Shown piece by piece: positions 18,317 to 27,977 of a DNA stretch of 64,000 nucleotides; within the stretch, counting starts at the first letter, position 1, and each line of letters opens with the position of its first letter. The notes beneath the pieces are model-generated. The model ran no database searches and had not been told where the DNA came from. It saw nothing but the letters and a program-made list of their open reading frames with translations. Source of the stretch: Desulfuromusa sp. GTDB lineage: Bacteria > Desulfobacterota > Desulfuromonadia > Desulfuromonadales > Geopsychrobacteraceae. The stretch spans positions 1-64,000 of the forward strand of contig JADGEB010000009.1 in NCBI GenBank assembly GCA_016744595.1, read 5' to 3'. Made by a program: the position numbers and the translations under genes.

Positions 18317-19547
18317 AATCGTCCTCACAGCTAACAGCAGAAAGCAAAATAATCATTAAAAACAGGTATGTCGTCAGCATTGTCGAGCGTGCGAGCCACC
18401 CCTCTGTTAACCCAAAGATAGCAAAGCAGAAAATGAGAACTATGCCGCTCAACGCAGCGGTTCTCACGCTGTTATCAGAAGAGCGCTTAATTGAAGAAAA
18501 GAAAAAGCGCGCAGGCAGAACAAACAAGCCGACAACACATGCTAGTAAGCCAAACATTCCCGTCGTAGCCAACGTATCTAAAAATATGTTGTGAGCATGA
18601 CCATAACTACGTTGAAGCTTCGTGTGCTTGTTTGCAATATTTTTTTTCACCTGCAAACGAAAATCTCCGACCCCCACACCAATAAAAGGATGCTCCTTCC
18701 ATAGTTCTATAGACTGTTGCCATAACATAGATCGAATACTGTCACCTTTTATAAGTGACCCACCAGTCAAAAATGACTTCATATTGAGTTCATTACGGTT
18801 CATACCAGATTCAATACGCTCGTAATTAGGAATGATCACAGCTGATATAACCAATATTCCAATGGCAATTACTTTCTTGTTAGAAGAAAGCTGTTTTCTC
18901 AGAATAATAAGTAGAAAAAGGCCAACCACGGGGACAGCTAACCAAGCCCCTCGACTCCCAGAGAGAATCGATGCATACAAGGCACCAGACATAGACAAGA
19001 GTGTAAGATATTTAAACCAACTACTCACATAGCCTGAGCACAAAACCGTCAGTAACAATAAAGCAACCAAAATCGCCATATCACCGAAAACAATTGGATT
19101 ATAATAGCCTTTTGCTCGAGGCAACTCCATTACATGAACGGAGTAGATAGCCACTGAAAACATAATCGGACCAGAAAGAAGCAGGCCTATTGTCAATGGC
19201 TTTAATAAATTAATTTTTGATTTTCTAATCGAGAGGTACAGTGGAATTGCATAAAATAAAAATAAAAACTTTTCTAAACGACGTCCAGCAGCATTAAAAT
19301 CTTCGACATTCAATAAACTGAGCAAGGCTGCAAAAAAAAGAATACCAAAAGCAAAAAAGATACTACGTACTGATTTTTCGGGAAAAGTCCACTTGCGACC
19401 TAAAATAAAAAAAGAAAGGATAACCGTGATACCAAAAATACCTGCAGAATAATGCTCTACCAACCCCATCCCCAGTGGGAACAATAAAATCAATACAGAT
19501 AGAACAAATTTTGTAAAAAAATCATATCTGAGGCTAACATTCAACAT
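18303..19547 (-). CDS. waaL: O-antigen ligase (WaaL-type)
   Basis: A 414-residue integral membrane protein with about 10-12 hydrophobic segments and a large periplasmic loop, as in the Wzy_C/WaaL family. The conserved features are LSGSRGAWLAVPV (about 194-206) and, in the loop, HPFIGVGVGDFR followed by YGHAHNIFLDTLATTG, where the His is characteristic of ligases. It transfers the polymerised O-chain from undecaprenyl diphosphate to lipid A-core in the periplasm. It overlaps the upstream GT4 gene by 14 bp. A Wzy polymerase cannot be excluded, but the core-gene context favours ligase. Confidence 0.8.
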   Translation of the reverse strand: MLNVSLRYDFFTKFVLSVLILLFPLGMGLVEHYSAGIFGITVILSFFILGRKWTFPEKSVRSIFFAFGILFFAALLSLLNVEDFNAAGRRLEKFLFLFYAIPLYLSIRKSKINLLKPLTIGLLLSGPIMFSVAIYSVHVMELPRAKGYYNPIVFGDMAILVALLLLTVLCSGYVSSWFKYLTLLSMSGALYASILSGSRGAWLAVPVVGLFLLIILRKQLSSNKKVIAIGILVISAVIIPNYERIESGMNRNELNMKSFLTGGSLIKGDSIRSMLWQQSIELWKEHPFIGVGVGDFRLQVKKNIANKHTKLQRSYGHAHNIFLDTLATTGMFGLLACVVGLFVLPARFFFSSIKRSSDNSVRTAALSGIVLIFCFAIFGLTEGWLARSTMLTTYLFLMIILLSAVSCEDDCGES

Positions 19548-20637
19548 CTAGCTCGCCTTCTAAAAATGCCTTAAGTTCTGACAATGAACGTCTCATTGTA
19601 AATTTTTCTTCAACTCTCTTACGCCCAGCATCTCCAAAAGCTTTCATCAATCCAGCGTTATTAGCTAACATTTCAACCCGCACAGCAAATTGTTCAATAT
19701 TTTGATATGGCACAAGAAAGCCTGTCTTCCCATCAAGAACAATTTCCGGGGTACTACTCGAATCAAATGCGACAACCGGTTTTTTTGCTGCCATAGCCTC
19801 AACTAGAACATAACCAAACCCCTCCCAGTGAGAACTAAGCAAAAAAATGTCAATCTCTGACATGAATGAAGCAATATCATTTTGAAACCCCACAAATTCA
19901 ACATATGGCTGAAGATTTTTCTCTACCACATATTCCTTCAAATCAGCTTCCAACAAACCCGTACCTGCTATCTTCAAGCAACAATGCTGACCACTCTCGA
20001 CAAGTTTGAAGACAACATCAATCAAAAATATTTGATTTTTTTCAGTAGATAATCTACCAGCACTGCCAAGAATAACTTCATTTTTTATCGTTGCACATTG
20101 TGAGGGAACATGATGAGAGTCATACGTTTCAAGATCAATTCCATTATAAATAACATGAATTTTGTTACTTCGAATAAGCTTACTGTTACGAACCAGTATA
20201 GTTCTTTTAGTTTCTTTTGAATTTGCAATAACGGCTGTTACGATATGACGAAATAGTAAACGATTGAGTACCGTGTCACGTATTGGGATCGCACTGCCAC
20301 GACGATAAACAATGCGCTTAACACCAGCAATTCTAGCTACTACCCCAGCGGATTTCAAATCAGAAGGAAGGTTAAGAATAATGGTATCGGGAGAAACACC
20401 TGTAATCAACCGATAAAGGAGAAAAAGTTTAAAAGGATTCAAAAAACTCATATTGCCAATTGCCATAACCCTAAATGGCAATCCAGCCCTATTTAAACGT
20501 TCTGCTAATTCACTATTTTTACCTGCAACTATTGTAACCTGATAACCGTCATTGATAAGCTGACTTGCCATCTCAAAATGCCACTTTTCCCCCCCGCCCC
20601 ATGCTCTGTGACTATTAAAAAACAATACTTTTGTCAT
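19534..20637 (-). CDS. Glycosyltransferase family 4, LPS core
   Basis: A 367-residue GT-B enzyme. It begins VLFFNSHRAWGGGEKWHFEM, a glycine-rich acceptor-side loop, and has ILGSAGRLSTEKNQIFLIDV (about 190-209), LLSSHWEGFGYVLVEAMAAKKPVVAFDSS (the E-x7-E motif, split over this stretch) and PEIVLDGKTGFLVP near the C-terminus. It likely adds a core hexose on the cytoplasmic side before MsbA export. It lies between waaL and waaF, 22 bp from waaF. Donor sugar not determinable. Confidence 0.85.
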   Translation of the reverse strand: MTKVLFFNSHRAWGGGEKWHFEMASQLINDGYQVTIVAGKNSELAERLNRAGLPFRVMAIGNMSFLNPFKLFLLYRLITGVSPDTIILNLPSDLKSAGVVARIAGVKRIVYRRGSAIPIRDTVLNRLLFRHIVTAVIANSKETKRTILVRNSKLIRSNKIHVIYNGIDLETYDSHHVPSQCATIKNEVILGSAGRLSTEKNQIFLIDVVFKLVESGQHCCLKIAGTGLLEADLKEYVVEKNLQPYVEFVGFQNDIASFMSEIDIFLLSSHWEGFGYVLVEAMAAKKPVVAFDSSSTPEIVLDGKTGFLVPYQNIEQFAVRVEMLANNAGLMKAFGDAGRKRVEEKFTMRRSLSELKAFLEGELDVEC

Positions 20638-20659
20638 AGGATTACCAAATTACACACGT

Positions 20660-21712
20660 TTATTCATTAACAGGTTTCATGGATTGCAAGCTACCAACTG
20701 CCGACATGACGTCGTCAGCAGTGACAAATGTCATACATTGATGCTCAAGTGGGCATTGACGTAACAAGCACGGCGCACAATCAATATCTTTACGCACTAT
20801 TCGGTGCTCGGTATCGGCTGGGTATGTAACAGTGTGATCTGTCGAACCAAATATCGCTACAATTGGCACGGCAAAAGCTGCTGCAACATGCATAGGACCA
20901 GAATCATTTGACACCATCAATCGGCAACAAGAAATAAGTGCCATAAGCTCACGTACTGAGGTTTTTCCAATAAGATTTAGTGGTTTAATCTTCATCTCCT
21001 GCTCAATATCCTGTCCAATTTCAGTCTCATCACCGCCTCCCACAAGAAGGATATTCGCACCATATTTAACGGAGATTCGGTCAGCTACTTGAGCAAAGCT
21101 CTCAGGTATCCATCGTTTTGCAGATCCATATGCAGCACCTGGGTTTATAACAACCCAGTTATCCCCAATAAGAGTTTTTTGTGCCCAAGCAACTTCTTCA
21201 GGAGTAGAAGACAAACATTGCGTTGGCTTGCCACCAACTATATGAAAATGATTAACCAAAGTTCGATAGTGTTGAACATGATGAAGATGGCGAATTTCAT
21301 CTGTAAATTTTAAACTATGTGTCAAAAGAAAACGACGCGTATCGGTACGATAGCCTATCCTGACTGGCACTCGCGCGCAGAACGCCATAAAGGCTGCTTC
21401 AAATGCTTTTTGCAGCAATATTGCCAGGTCAAAATCTTCATGACGAAGTTTCTTAATAAAACTCAACCAACCAGATATCCCACGATCTTTACCCTTTTTA
21501 TCAAAAACAATGACACGATCACAATAGGGATGATGGGAATAAAGATTTGCAACAACGGGGTTGGCCACAACCGTGATTTCAGCATCTGGATAGGTGTGCC
21601 TTATATCCCCCAATGCAGGGGTATTCATTACCGCATCACCGATCCAGTTAGTCACCCGAACCAATATTTTCTTAACATCTGTAAAGGACTTATCATTATT
21701 TGAGTTATTCAT
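20660..21712 (-). CDS. waaF: ADP-heptose:LPS heptosyltransferase II
   Basis: A GT9 enzyme of about 350 residues. It shows KKILVRVTNWIGDAVMNTPAL, the WaaF signature, then AEITVVANPVVANLYSHHP, a nucleotide-binding part with WVVINPGAAYGSAKRW and LLVGGGDETEIG, and MVSNDSGPMHVAAAFAVP close to the C-terminus. It adds the second heptose of the inner core. The ATG at 21712 is preferred over a TTG at 21739, but neither has a strong Shine-Dalgarno. It is downstream of the trm112-like gene after an 80-bp gap. Confidence 0.9.
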   Translation of the reverse strand: MNNSNNDKSFTDVKKILVRVTNWIGDAVMNTPALGDIRHTYPDAEITVVANPVVANLYSHHPYCDRVIVFDKKGKDRGISGWLSFIKKLRHEDFDLAILLQKAFEAAFMAFCARVPVRIGYRTDTRRFLLTHSLKFTDEIRHLHHVQHYRTLVNHFHIVGGKPTQCLSSTPEEVAWAQKTLIGDNWVVINPGAAYGSAKRWIPESFAQVADRISVKYGANILLVGGGDETEIGQDIEQEMKIKPLNLIGKTSVRELMALISCCRLMVSNDSGPMHVAAAFAVPIVAIFGSTDHTVTYPADTEHRIVRKDIDCAPCLLRQCPLEHQCMTFVTADDVMSAVGSLQSMKPVNE

Positions 21713-21792
21713 TAAAATACAATACTCTAAAGACTTCAAAAGAGTGACATTCTTCCCTTTTGAGTTATAAAAAAGTTTGGTAATTCTTATAC

Positions 21793-21960
21793 CTAAAAAG
21801 CTTCAGCCTCATCAATCAACATCACAGGAATCCCGTCGCGAACAGGGAACCGTAAACAGCAATTTGAACAACTAATTGACATCCCATCTTGACCCAAGTC
21901 AACAGATTGTTTACATTTTGGACAAGCCAATATATCAAGCAATTCTGGTTCTATACTCAT
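21793..21960 (-). CDS. Trm112-family zinc-ribbon-like protein
   Basis: A 55-residue protein. The translation begins [17 protein letters not shown] and continues with ISCSNCCLRFPVRDGIPVML, which is the Trm112 / YcaR family pattern: the first Cys pair CPKC, a degenerate second pair CSNC, and the PVRDGIPVML tail. The start ATG shares one base with the lpxK stop (TGATG), so translation is probably coupled. Small proteins of this family follow lpxK in many proteobacteria; their role is unknown, although eukaryotic Trm112 activates methyltransferases. Confidence 0.85.
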   Translation of the reverse strand: MSIEPELLDILACPKCKQSVDLGQDGMSISCSNCCLRFPVRDGIPVMLIDEAEAF

Positions 21961-23027
21961 CATGATCTCCACAAGAATGTGTGCAACGTATCCCTAAAAG
22001 CCTCTTCATTATTTATGTTAACCGCCATCGGCACCTGATAGCAAGGAAGAGAAAACATCTCTTTCTTCAATTTAACAGCATCCTTTTCGGTTGTTATCAT
22101 TCCATCACAACCAACGGCAGCAGCCTTAATTTCAGCTAGTAACTTTTGGTCATAACAACAGTGATCACTCAGCGATAAACTGTTTTCAATTACCAAATCA
22201 TCAGATCTAAGGGCTAAAAAAAAACTCTCTGGATCAGCAATCCCAGCAAAGGCAAATAGCTTTAGCTTTTTCAGTTCAGAAAAAGACCTTTTGCGACCCG
22301 ACAAATCAACAGCAAAGCTCGCCAACTGATGACGACAAGAAAATACTTGTTTATCTTCAAAAGAAAAACTGGAGGTAACTTCAGCGCGTGTTAAAAGCAA
22401 AATATCGGCTCTCCTCAATGAGCTAAGACATTCACGCAATAATCCTACTGGAAGTGGCCAACTGTTCCCACATGGACTGGTCGCATCAAGCAAAACAAGA
22501 TCAAGATCTCGACTCACAGCACGATGCTGAAATCCATCATCCAGAATGATGACATCTGCACTATACTGTTCAACAGCAACTTGAACACCATCTACCCTTT
22601 TACGAGCAACGATTACAACAGCTTCGGGATTTTTTTGAGATAGCAAAACAGGCTCATCACCAGCTTCCTCAGCCCCAAGAAGTAGCCCTTTGCCTATTGA
22701 AACACATCCAACCGGGTCTGAGAAAGTTCCGCCATATCCACGACTGATGACAGCCGGCTTGAGTCCTGAATCAAGAAACTCTTTGACGAACCAGTCAACT
22801 ACAGGAGTCTTGCCCGTCCCTCCGACTGCAATATTTCCCACAGAAACAACAGGAACAGGGGGGCAATAACTTTCAAAAATACCGGAATCGTAACATCGGT
22901 TACGCAACCATAAAATAACACCATAAACAACTGAAAACGGTACCAAGAGAAGAAAAAAAAGCCACTCTTTCAACCCTCTAGGACCGACTAAAGCAATTTG
23001 ACGATGGAATTTCAAAAAATCATTCAT
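21960..23027 (-). CDS. lpxK: Tetraacyldisaccharide 4'-kinase
   Basis: A 355-residue LpxK. After an N-terminal membrane anchor ([20 protein letters not shown], about 23-42) comes the P-loop [19 protein letters not shown] (about 62-80). [18 protein letters not shown] and [22 protein letters not shown], in part, are family signatures. It phosphorylates lipid A at the 4' position on the inner face of the cytoplasmic membrane. Its ATG overlaps the waaA stop (ATGA), and its own stop overlaps the trm112-like start. Confidence 0.95.
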   Translation of the reverse strand: MNDFLKFHRQIALVGPRGLKEWLFFLLLVPFSVVYGVILWLRNRCYDSGIFESYCPPVPVVSVGNIAVGGTGKTPVVDWFVKEFLDSGLKPAVISRGYGGTFSDPVGCVSIGKGLLLGAEEAGDEPVLLSQKNPEAVVIVARKRVDGVQVAVEQYSADVIILDDGFQHRAVSRDLDLVLLDATSPCGNSWPLPVGLLRECLSSLRRADILLLTRAEVTSSFSFEDKQVFSCRHQLASFAVDLSGRKRSFSELKKLKLFAFAGIADPESFFLALRSDDLVIENSLSLSDHCCYDQKLLAEIKAAAVGCDGMITTEKDAVKLKKEMFSLPCYQVPMAVNINNEEAFRDTLHTFLWRS

Positions 23028-24325
23028 CCAATATTCGTCTGCCTGCCGATATGACGCATTGTCCGTTCCGTTGCACCTGCATTTTCAACAATGAGAGAGC
23101 GTCCAGCCTCTCCCATAGCTCTGCAACGAGCGGGATCATTTAACATAATCTTCACTTTACGAACAAGATCCTGCTGATCACTCACCTTAATCCCGGCACC
23201 GGCACGGATCAATTTGGCAGAAATCTCCTGAAAGTTCTGTACGTGTGGGCCAAAGAGTACGGGCTTTGCCAACAATGCAGCCTCTAATAGATTATGACCA
23301 CCGACAGGAACCAGACTTCCGCCAACAAAAACCAGATCAGCCAGACTATAGAGATCCAGAACCTCACCTAAGGTGTCTACTACAAGAACCTCCCCAGGAG
23401 AAATCAGGGGGTCCTCATCACTCAAGTTACTACGCAATCGGTAATCAACCTTTGAATCTTTTAACCGTCCCTGCGTCTCACGCTTCAGATCTGGGTAACG
23501 TGGGATCATAACCAAGACCAATTTTCTGTCAACGTCTTGTACTAACTCACGATAGACCTTAAGTAGTAACTTTTCCTCTCCAGCATGAGTACTTCCGGCA
23601 ACCAAGATCGCGACACCTTCAGGCAGTCGATACCTGACCTTTCTCAACTTAACCTCTTCGGCCGTAACATCCTTTAAGCTATAATCAAATTTGAGATTTC
23701 CAGTATTTTCAATTTTCTCCCTTGGAGCTCCCAGAGCAGCAATGCGTTCAGCATCTACCTGTGATTGCATACAAAAAGCAGAAAAACATTCCAATATCGG
23801 CTTCAGTAAAAATCTCAATGAACGATAGCGGGGAAACGAACGATCCGAAAGCCGCCCATTCACCATCACTAGAGGGATATCCCGTTGTGCTGCCAGTCGA
23901 ATGAAGTTAGGCCAGAGTTCTGTTTCGACAATAATGATTAATTCCGGGCGCACCAGATCCAACAAGCGCCCAACAGAAAAGCTCAAATCGAAGGGAAACA
24001 GAAGAGAGAAATCAACAAATTCACTTTGCTTCGAGACTATCAGGCCAGTTTTCGTCATATTAGTGACTAGTACAACCTGATCTTGATTTTCACCTTTTAT
24101 CTGGCGTGCTAACAATAAAGCGACACGTGTTTCTCCAACAGATGCAGCATGTAACCAGACAACTTTTTTCTTTCCCAGTTCATCAATTTGCTTATTTTTA
24201 TAAAACCCAAAACGTTCTCGGATACCATAAGGGTTCTTCCTGGTTAAAACTCTTTTCAAAGAAAGAAACGGCAAAACTAGAACGGCCGCTAAAATCAACA
24301 ATACGTCATATAGCAGATACACCAT
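23024..24325 (-). CDS. waaA: 3-deoxy-D-manno-octulosonate (Kdo) transferase
   Basis: A 433-residue GT-B protein of family GT30, counted from the ATG at 24325, which has GGAG five bases upstream. The frame is open to 24544, but the added residues overlap the acyltransferase gene and are not WaaA-like. It has an N-terminal membrane anchor, then KNPYGIRERFG, VWLHAASVGE (catalytic Glu), IIVETELWPNFIR, VNGRLSDRSFPRY and VGGSLVPVGGHNLLE, in this order. It adds Kdo to lipid IVA. Together with KdkA this suggests a phosphorylated mono-Kdo core, but the number of Kdo added is not visible. Confidence 0.93.
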   Translation of the reverse strand: MVYLLYDVLLILAAVLVLPFLSLKRVLTRKNPYGIRERFGFYKNKQIDELGKKKVVWLHAASVGETRVALLLARQIKGENQDQVVLVTNMTKTGLIVSKQSEFVDFSLLFPFDLSFSVGRLLDLVRPELIIIVETELWPNFIRLAAQRDIPLVMVNGRLSDRSFPRYRSLRFLLKPILECFSAFCMQSQVDAERIAALGAPREKIENTGNLKFDYSLKDVTAEEVKLRKVRYRLPEGVAILVAGSTHAGEEKLLLKVYRELVQDVDRKLVLVMIPRYPDLKRETQGRLKDSKVDYRLRSNLSDEDPLISPGEVLVVDTLGEVLDLYSLADLVFVGGSLVPVGGHNLLEAALLAKPVLFGPHVQNFQEISAKLIRAGAGIKVSDQQDLVRKVKIMLNDPARCRAMGEAGRSLIVENAGATERTMRHIGRQTNIG

Positions 24326-24971
24326 AAAACTCCAATCGCTGTTCGGCCTGTCGCTGGTTATCCTCCATCGCTTTTTGTAACCGTTTACGAAAACCATCCA
24401 CCCCTTCCTGTTTATCAAAATAGAGCGGTTCACCATACGAATAAACACCACGGCTGAAAGGATAGGGTAGAATAAACCGATCCCAAGACTTAAACCGATG
24501 ACCGCGACTACACACAAAAGCCACTGGGATAACCGGTCGGCCACTCAGCCGTGCTAACTGAATCACCCCATCTTTCAGCTCATGACGTGGCCCCCGTGGT
24601 CCATCAGGAGTCAGGGCGATATCAGATTTTCCCTTACACAAAGTCAACATTTCCTTAAAAGCCGCTCGACCTCCTCGAGAGGATGATCCTCTGACAGTAT
24701 CATGGTCAAAATATTTCATTGTCCGTGTAAGCAACTCTCCGTCCTTCGAAGGACTGACTAACAATGTTACATGTTGTCCAGGATAACCAAAAACGATTAA
24801 AAGCAATTGGTCATGCCAGCATGGAAAAATTACGGACTCACCACTCTCCCATGTGTCGTGTAAATGAGCTTCTCCTAGTATTTCTTTCCTCACCGTAGAA
24901 TTCAGCAGGCACATAATACGTGAGGCAAGAAAAGGAACACACGCTAAGAGAAATCGATCACCAAATTTCAT
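24306..24971 (-). CDS. DUF374 lysophospholipid-acyltransferase-like protein
   Basis: A 221-residue protein with the DUF374 pattern: FPCWHDQLLLIVF (HxD-like active site, residues about 49-61), VSPSKDGELL, VRGSSSRGGRAAF, IALTPDGPRGPRHELKDG and PVIPVAFVCSRG. The family is related to glycerol-phosphate acyltransferases and is found in lipid A gene clusters of many proteobacteria; an acyl-transfer role in lipid A or phospholipid is likely but not proven. The start ATG at 24971 shares a base with the msbA stop (TGATG). It overlaps waaA by 20 bp. Confidence 0.85.
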   Translation of the reverse strand: MKFGDRFLLACVPFLASRIMCLLNSTVRKEILGEAHLHDTWESGESVIFPCWHDQLLLIVFGYPGQHVTLLVSPSKDGELLTRTMKYFDHDTVRGSSSRGGRAAFKEMLTLCKGKSDIALTPDGPRGPRHELKDGVIQLARLSGRPVIPVAFVCSRGHRFKSWDRFILPYPFSRGVYSYGEPLYFDKQEGVDGFRKRLQKAMEDNQRQAEQRLEFYGVSAI

Positions 24972-26713
24972 CAATCTTGTCCACCAAATTGGGCAGCACA
25001 AAGGCGTTTATACAATCCGCCATACTCAAGAAGCTCCTGATGGGTGCCCGACTCAACAACTTCCCCCTTATCAAGAACCAGTATTTTATCTGCATGCATG
25101 ATCGTGGAAAGACGATGAGCAATGACAAAGGTAGTACGATTTTCCATCAAATTCCCCAAAGCCTTTTGCACCATAGCTTCACTTTCGGTATCCAATGCAC
25201 TCGTTGCCTCATCCAATAACAATATCGGGACATCACTTAAGATTGCACGAGCAATGCAAATCCGCTGTCTCTGCCCACCGGACAGACGAATACCACGATC
25301 ACCAATCTGCGTCTCGTATCCATCGGGCATCTGGTTAATAAACGTATCAGCATATGCTTGAACAGCTGCATTCTTTACAAGAGACAGGTCAGCATCGGGA
25401 TGAGAGTAACGAATATTATTTGCAATCGTATCGTTAAACAAAAAAGTTTCCTGATCAACCAATGCCAGACTAGCATGTAAACTTTTTTGCGAAATGGTGC
25501 GAATGTCATGATCATCAATCATAATCCGACCCTGTTGTGGATCATAAAATCGATTCAGTAACCCGATCAAGGTACTCTTGCCGGCTCCACTTGCCCCCAC
25601 AAGAGCCACGACATCACCCGGGCTGGCCTGTACCGTAAAATTGTTCAAGACAGTCTCTTCATCATAAGCGAACTTAACGTCTTCAAAACTGACATAACCG
25701 CGACTGCGAGGCAGGTCTATCGCTTTGGGATTATCGACAATCTCAATCTGCGTATCCAAGACTTCAAAAACACGCTCAGCAGCACCAATCGCCTTTTGTA
25801 TCGTATTGTTAACCTTTGTCAAGCGCTTAAGCGGGGTGTACATAAGAAGAATCGCAGCAAGAATAGAGAAGAGTTCACCCTTTGTCATGGCTCCCAAAGC
25901 AACACGATCTAAACCATACCAAAGAACAGCCGCAACACCGAATGAGGTCATGATCTCCATAACCGGGGAGGATGCCGCTGAATACCTGAAAGTTTTACGG
26001 ACAAAATTAAAGAAACCGGAATTCTCGCGAACAAATTTCTGCTCTTCTCTATCTTCTGTCGCAAATGCCTTAATAACCTTAATCCCGGAAAAACTCTGTT
26101 CAAGAACACTGGTCAAATTACCCATTGCATCTTGGCCTCGACGAGAAAATTTCTTAATTTTTTTACCTAAAGCTGCTGCAGGCCAGACAGAGGCAGGGAT
26201 TACAAGAAAGGCCATCAGTGCCATTTTCCAATCAGCATAAAAAGCGTAACCAGTCAAAGCGACCATGGTCAAAGTTTCACGGAGTAAGGTAACCAGAACT
26301 TCTGCCAGTGCTGCCTGCATAACATTCACATCATTAAGAATTCGTGACATCAACGAGCCGGAGGAGCTGCTGGAATAAAAGCGCATCGACAATTTTATGG
26401 CATGGCCAAATGTTTCATTTCGTATATCTTGAATTGCATGTTGCCCTGCTGTCTGAATGTTGTATTCCTGAACATAGCGTGACAGCCCCTTAAATGTCGC
26501 TAAACCGACAACCAGAAAAGGAACCAGCTTTGCTAAATCTAGATTTCCAGCAATAATCAGGTCATCCACAAAAGGTTTAACCAGATACGCAAGAACGGCA
26601 TCTGAGGCAGCAACTCCCATAGAAGCCAACATAGACAGCGCAATAATCCATTTATATGGATCGGTATAACTGACCAGCCGGAGATAGATATTTTTTTGTT
26701 TATTGGTTAACAA
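24971..26713 (-). CDS. msbA: Lipid A-core flippase, ABC exporter
   Basis: A 580-residue half-transporter. Six membrane helices occupy about residues 15-320; the nucleotide-binding domain follows, with Walker A VALVGASGAGKSTLIGLL (about 376-393), Q-loop LVDQETFLFND, signature IRLSGGQRQRICIARAIL, Walker B ILLLDEATSALDTE and switch histidine FVIAHRLS. It flips core-lipid A to the periplasmic leaflet. Placement between lpxB and the acyltransferase/waaA genes supports MsbA over a generic exporter. Confidence 0.93.
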   Translation of the reverse strand: MLTNKQKNIYLRLVSYTDPYKWIIALSMLASMGVAASDAVLAYLVKPFVDDLIIAGNLDLAKLVPFLVVGLATFKGLSRYVQEYNIQTAGQHAIQDIRNETFGHAIKLSMRFYSSSSSGSLMSRILNDVNVMQAALAEVLVTLLRETLTMVALTGYAFYADWKMALMAFLVIPASVWPAAALGKKIKKFSRRGQDAMGNLTSVLEQSFSGIKVIKAFATEDREEQKFVRENSGFFNFVRKTFRYSAASSPVMEIMTSFGVAAVLWYGLDRVALGAMTKGELFSILAAILLMYTPLKRLTKVNNTIQKAIGAAERVFEVLDTQIEIVDNPKAIDLPRSRGYVSFEDVKFAYDEETVLNNFTVQASPGDVVALVGASGAGKSTLIGLLNRFYDPQQGRIMIDDHDIRTISQKSLHASLALVDQETFLFNDTIANNIRYSHPDADLSLVKNAAVQAYADTFINQMPDGYETQIGDRGIRLSGGQRQRICIARAILSDVPILLLDEATSALDTESEAMVQKALGNLMENRTTFVIAHRLSTIMHADKILVLDKGEVVESGTHQELLEYGGLYKRLCAAQFGGQD

Positions 26714-26737
26714 GTTAAATATCCCTTTCCCTTAACT

Positions 26738-27895
26738 CTACGCTGACATCTCTGCAACAATATCAGCCACTCGTTCCGAACAACCAGGCTCACCGAGCAA
26801 CTGTCTAACCTCTTCAAGATCTTGGCGCATTGTTTCAATATAATCTTGGTCATCGAGCAAACGTAAAACTTCGCAAGACAATGCTGCAGGATCAGCAGCA
26901 TCCTGAATAAATTCGCGAACAACACCACGACCGGCAACAATATTTGTCAGCCCGGCATACTCAATTTTTATTAACCGCCTACCAATGGCATAGCTTAAAG
27001 GCGCAACCTTGTACAGAATAGCCATCGGCGTTCCAACCAGAGCAAGCTGTAATGTTACTGTTCCTGATACGGTTAAAACAGCATTACAGGCAGTCGCAAC
27101 CTCGTAAATATTTTCTTCAACTATATAAATTGGCAAATTGGCATCTGCAAATCTTTGTTCTAAAAAATCGCGTGACAATGATGGAGCAACTGGCAATAGA
27201 AATTTCACATCTGGTTTTTCATGGACTAAATTTTCTGCAGTTTCAACCAAAGTCTCAAGGATATGCTCTAACTCACTGTTGCGGCTACCAGGAAAAATCC
27301 CGACAACCTGCTCTTTCTTCTCAATTCCGAGATTTTCACGCAACATCCCTTGCGGTTTGTTCTCTATGAATTCATCCAGCAGTGGATTGCCAACATACTC
27401 AGCCTTCACGTCCAGCGATGCGTAAATTTGAGGTTCAAAAGGGAAAATCAATGCCAATCGATCAACTCGTTCAGCAATAGTTCTTGCGCGGCCACTACGC
27501 CAAGCCCAAACCTTTGGGCTGATATAATAAAGAACTGATACTCCAGCGGCTTTCGCAACCTTGGCAAGTCGTAGATTAAAGTCCGGGAAATCAATCAATA
27601 TCAACAAATCAGGCTTTTCAATTTTATGAATAACCTGCTTAAGCTGTTGGAACCGGCGAAAAATTTTCGGCAACTGACGGATAACTTCAACCACCCCCAT
27701 GACCGATAACTCATCAGACGGGAAGAGCACACGGCATCCGGCAGCTTGCATTTTTTCACCACCAACACCGTAAAAATTCAACTGTGGATGGTGTTTGGCA
27801 GCAGCCCTAATTAAATTACTGCCATGCAAATCACCTGAAGCTTCCCCCGCAACGATCATCACTTTTCGGGACTGATGAATAGAATCTTGCACCAT
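26738..27895 (-). CDS. lpxB: Lipid A disaccharide synthase
   Basis: A GT19 enzyme of about 385 residues. KVMIVAGEASGDLHGSNLIR is the classical LpxB start; LSVMGVVEVIRQLPKI, LILIDFPDFNLRLAKVA, YISPKVWAWR and VGIFPGSRNSELEH follow, all typical. It joins UDP-2,3-diacylglucosamine and lipid X. The frame is open to a TTG at 27919, but that lies in the T-tract of the hairpin described at 27910-27944, so the ATG at 27895 is chosen. msbA starts 24 bp downstream. Confidence 0.93.
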   Translation of the reverse strand: MVQDSIHQSRKVMIVAGEASGDLHGSNLIRAAAKHHPQLNFYGVGGEKMQAAGCRVLFPSDELSVMGVVEVIRQLPKIFRRFQQLKQVIHKIEKPDLLILIDFPDFNLRLAKVAKAAGVSVLYYISPKVWAWRSGRARTIAERVDRLALIFPFEPQIYASLDVKAEYVGNPLLDEFIENKPQGMLRENLGIEKKEQVVGIFPGSRNSELEHILETLVETAENLVHEKPDVKFLLPVAPSLSRDFLEQRFADANLPIYIVEENIYEVATACNAVLTVSGTVTLQLALVGTPMAILYKVAPLSYAIGRRLIKIEYAGLTNIVAGRGVVREFIQDAADPAALSCEVLRLLDDQDYIETMRQDLEEVRQLLGEPGCSERVADIVAEMSA

Positions 27896-27909
27896 AGAGC
27901 TTATAAGCC

Positions 27910-27944
27910 TAAAAAACAAAAGGCGAGAGCCTTACGGATCTCGC
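27910..27944 (-). terminator. Hairpin with T-tract between lpxA and lpxB
   Basis: Read on the minus strand, GCGAGA (27939-27944) and TCTCGC (27923-27928) form a stem that can be extended inward by two further G-C pairs around a small loop. It is followed by CTTTTGTTTTTT. This is an intrinsic-terminator shape, weaker than the one at 59127. It would end or attenuate the bamA-lpxA transcript before lpxB. Confidence 0.5.
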
Positions 27945-27977
27945 AACATTTGTTACCGATAAAGTTGAAAGTTTTAA

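Noticed and set aside
24326-24544. 73-residue N-terminal extension of waaA
   Set aside because: It is the antiphase reading of the acyltransferase gene; the ATG at 24325 has a good GGAG and the family N-terminus.
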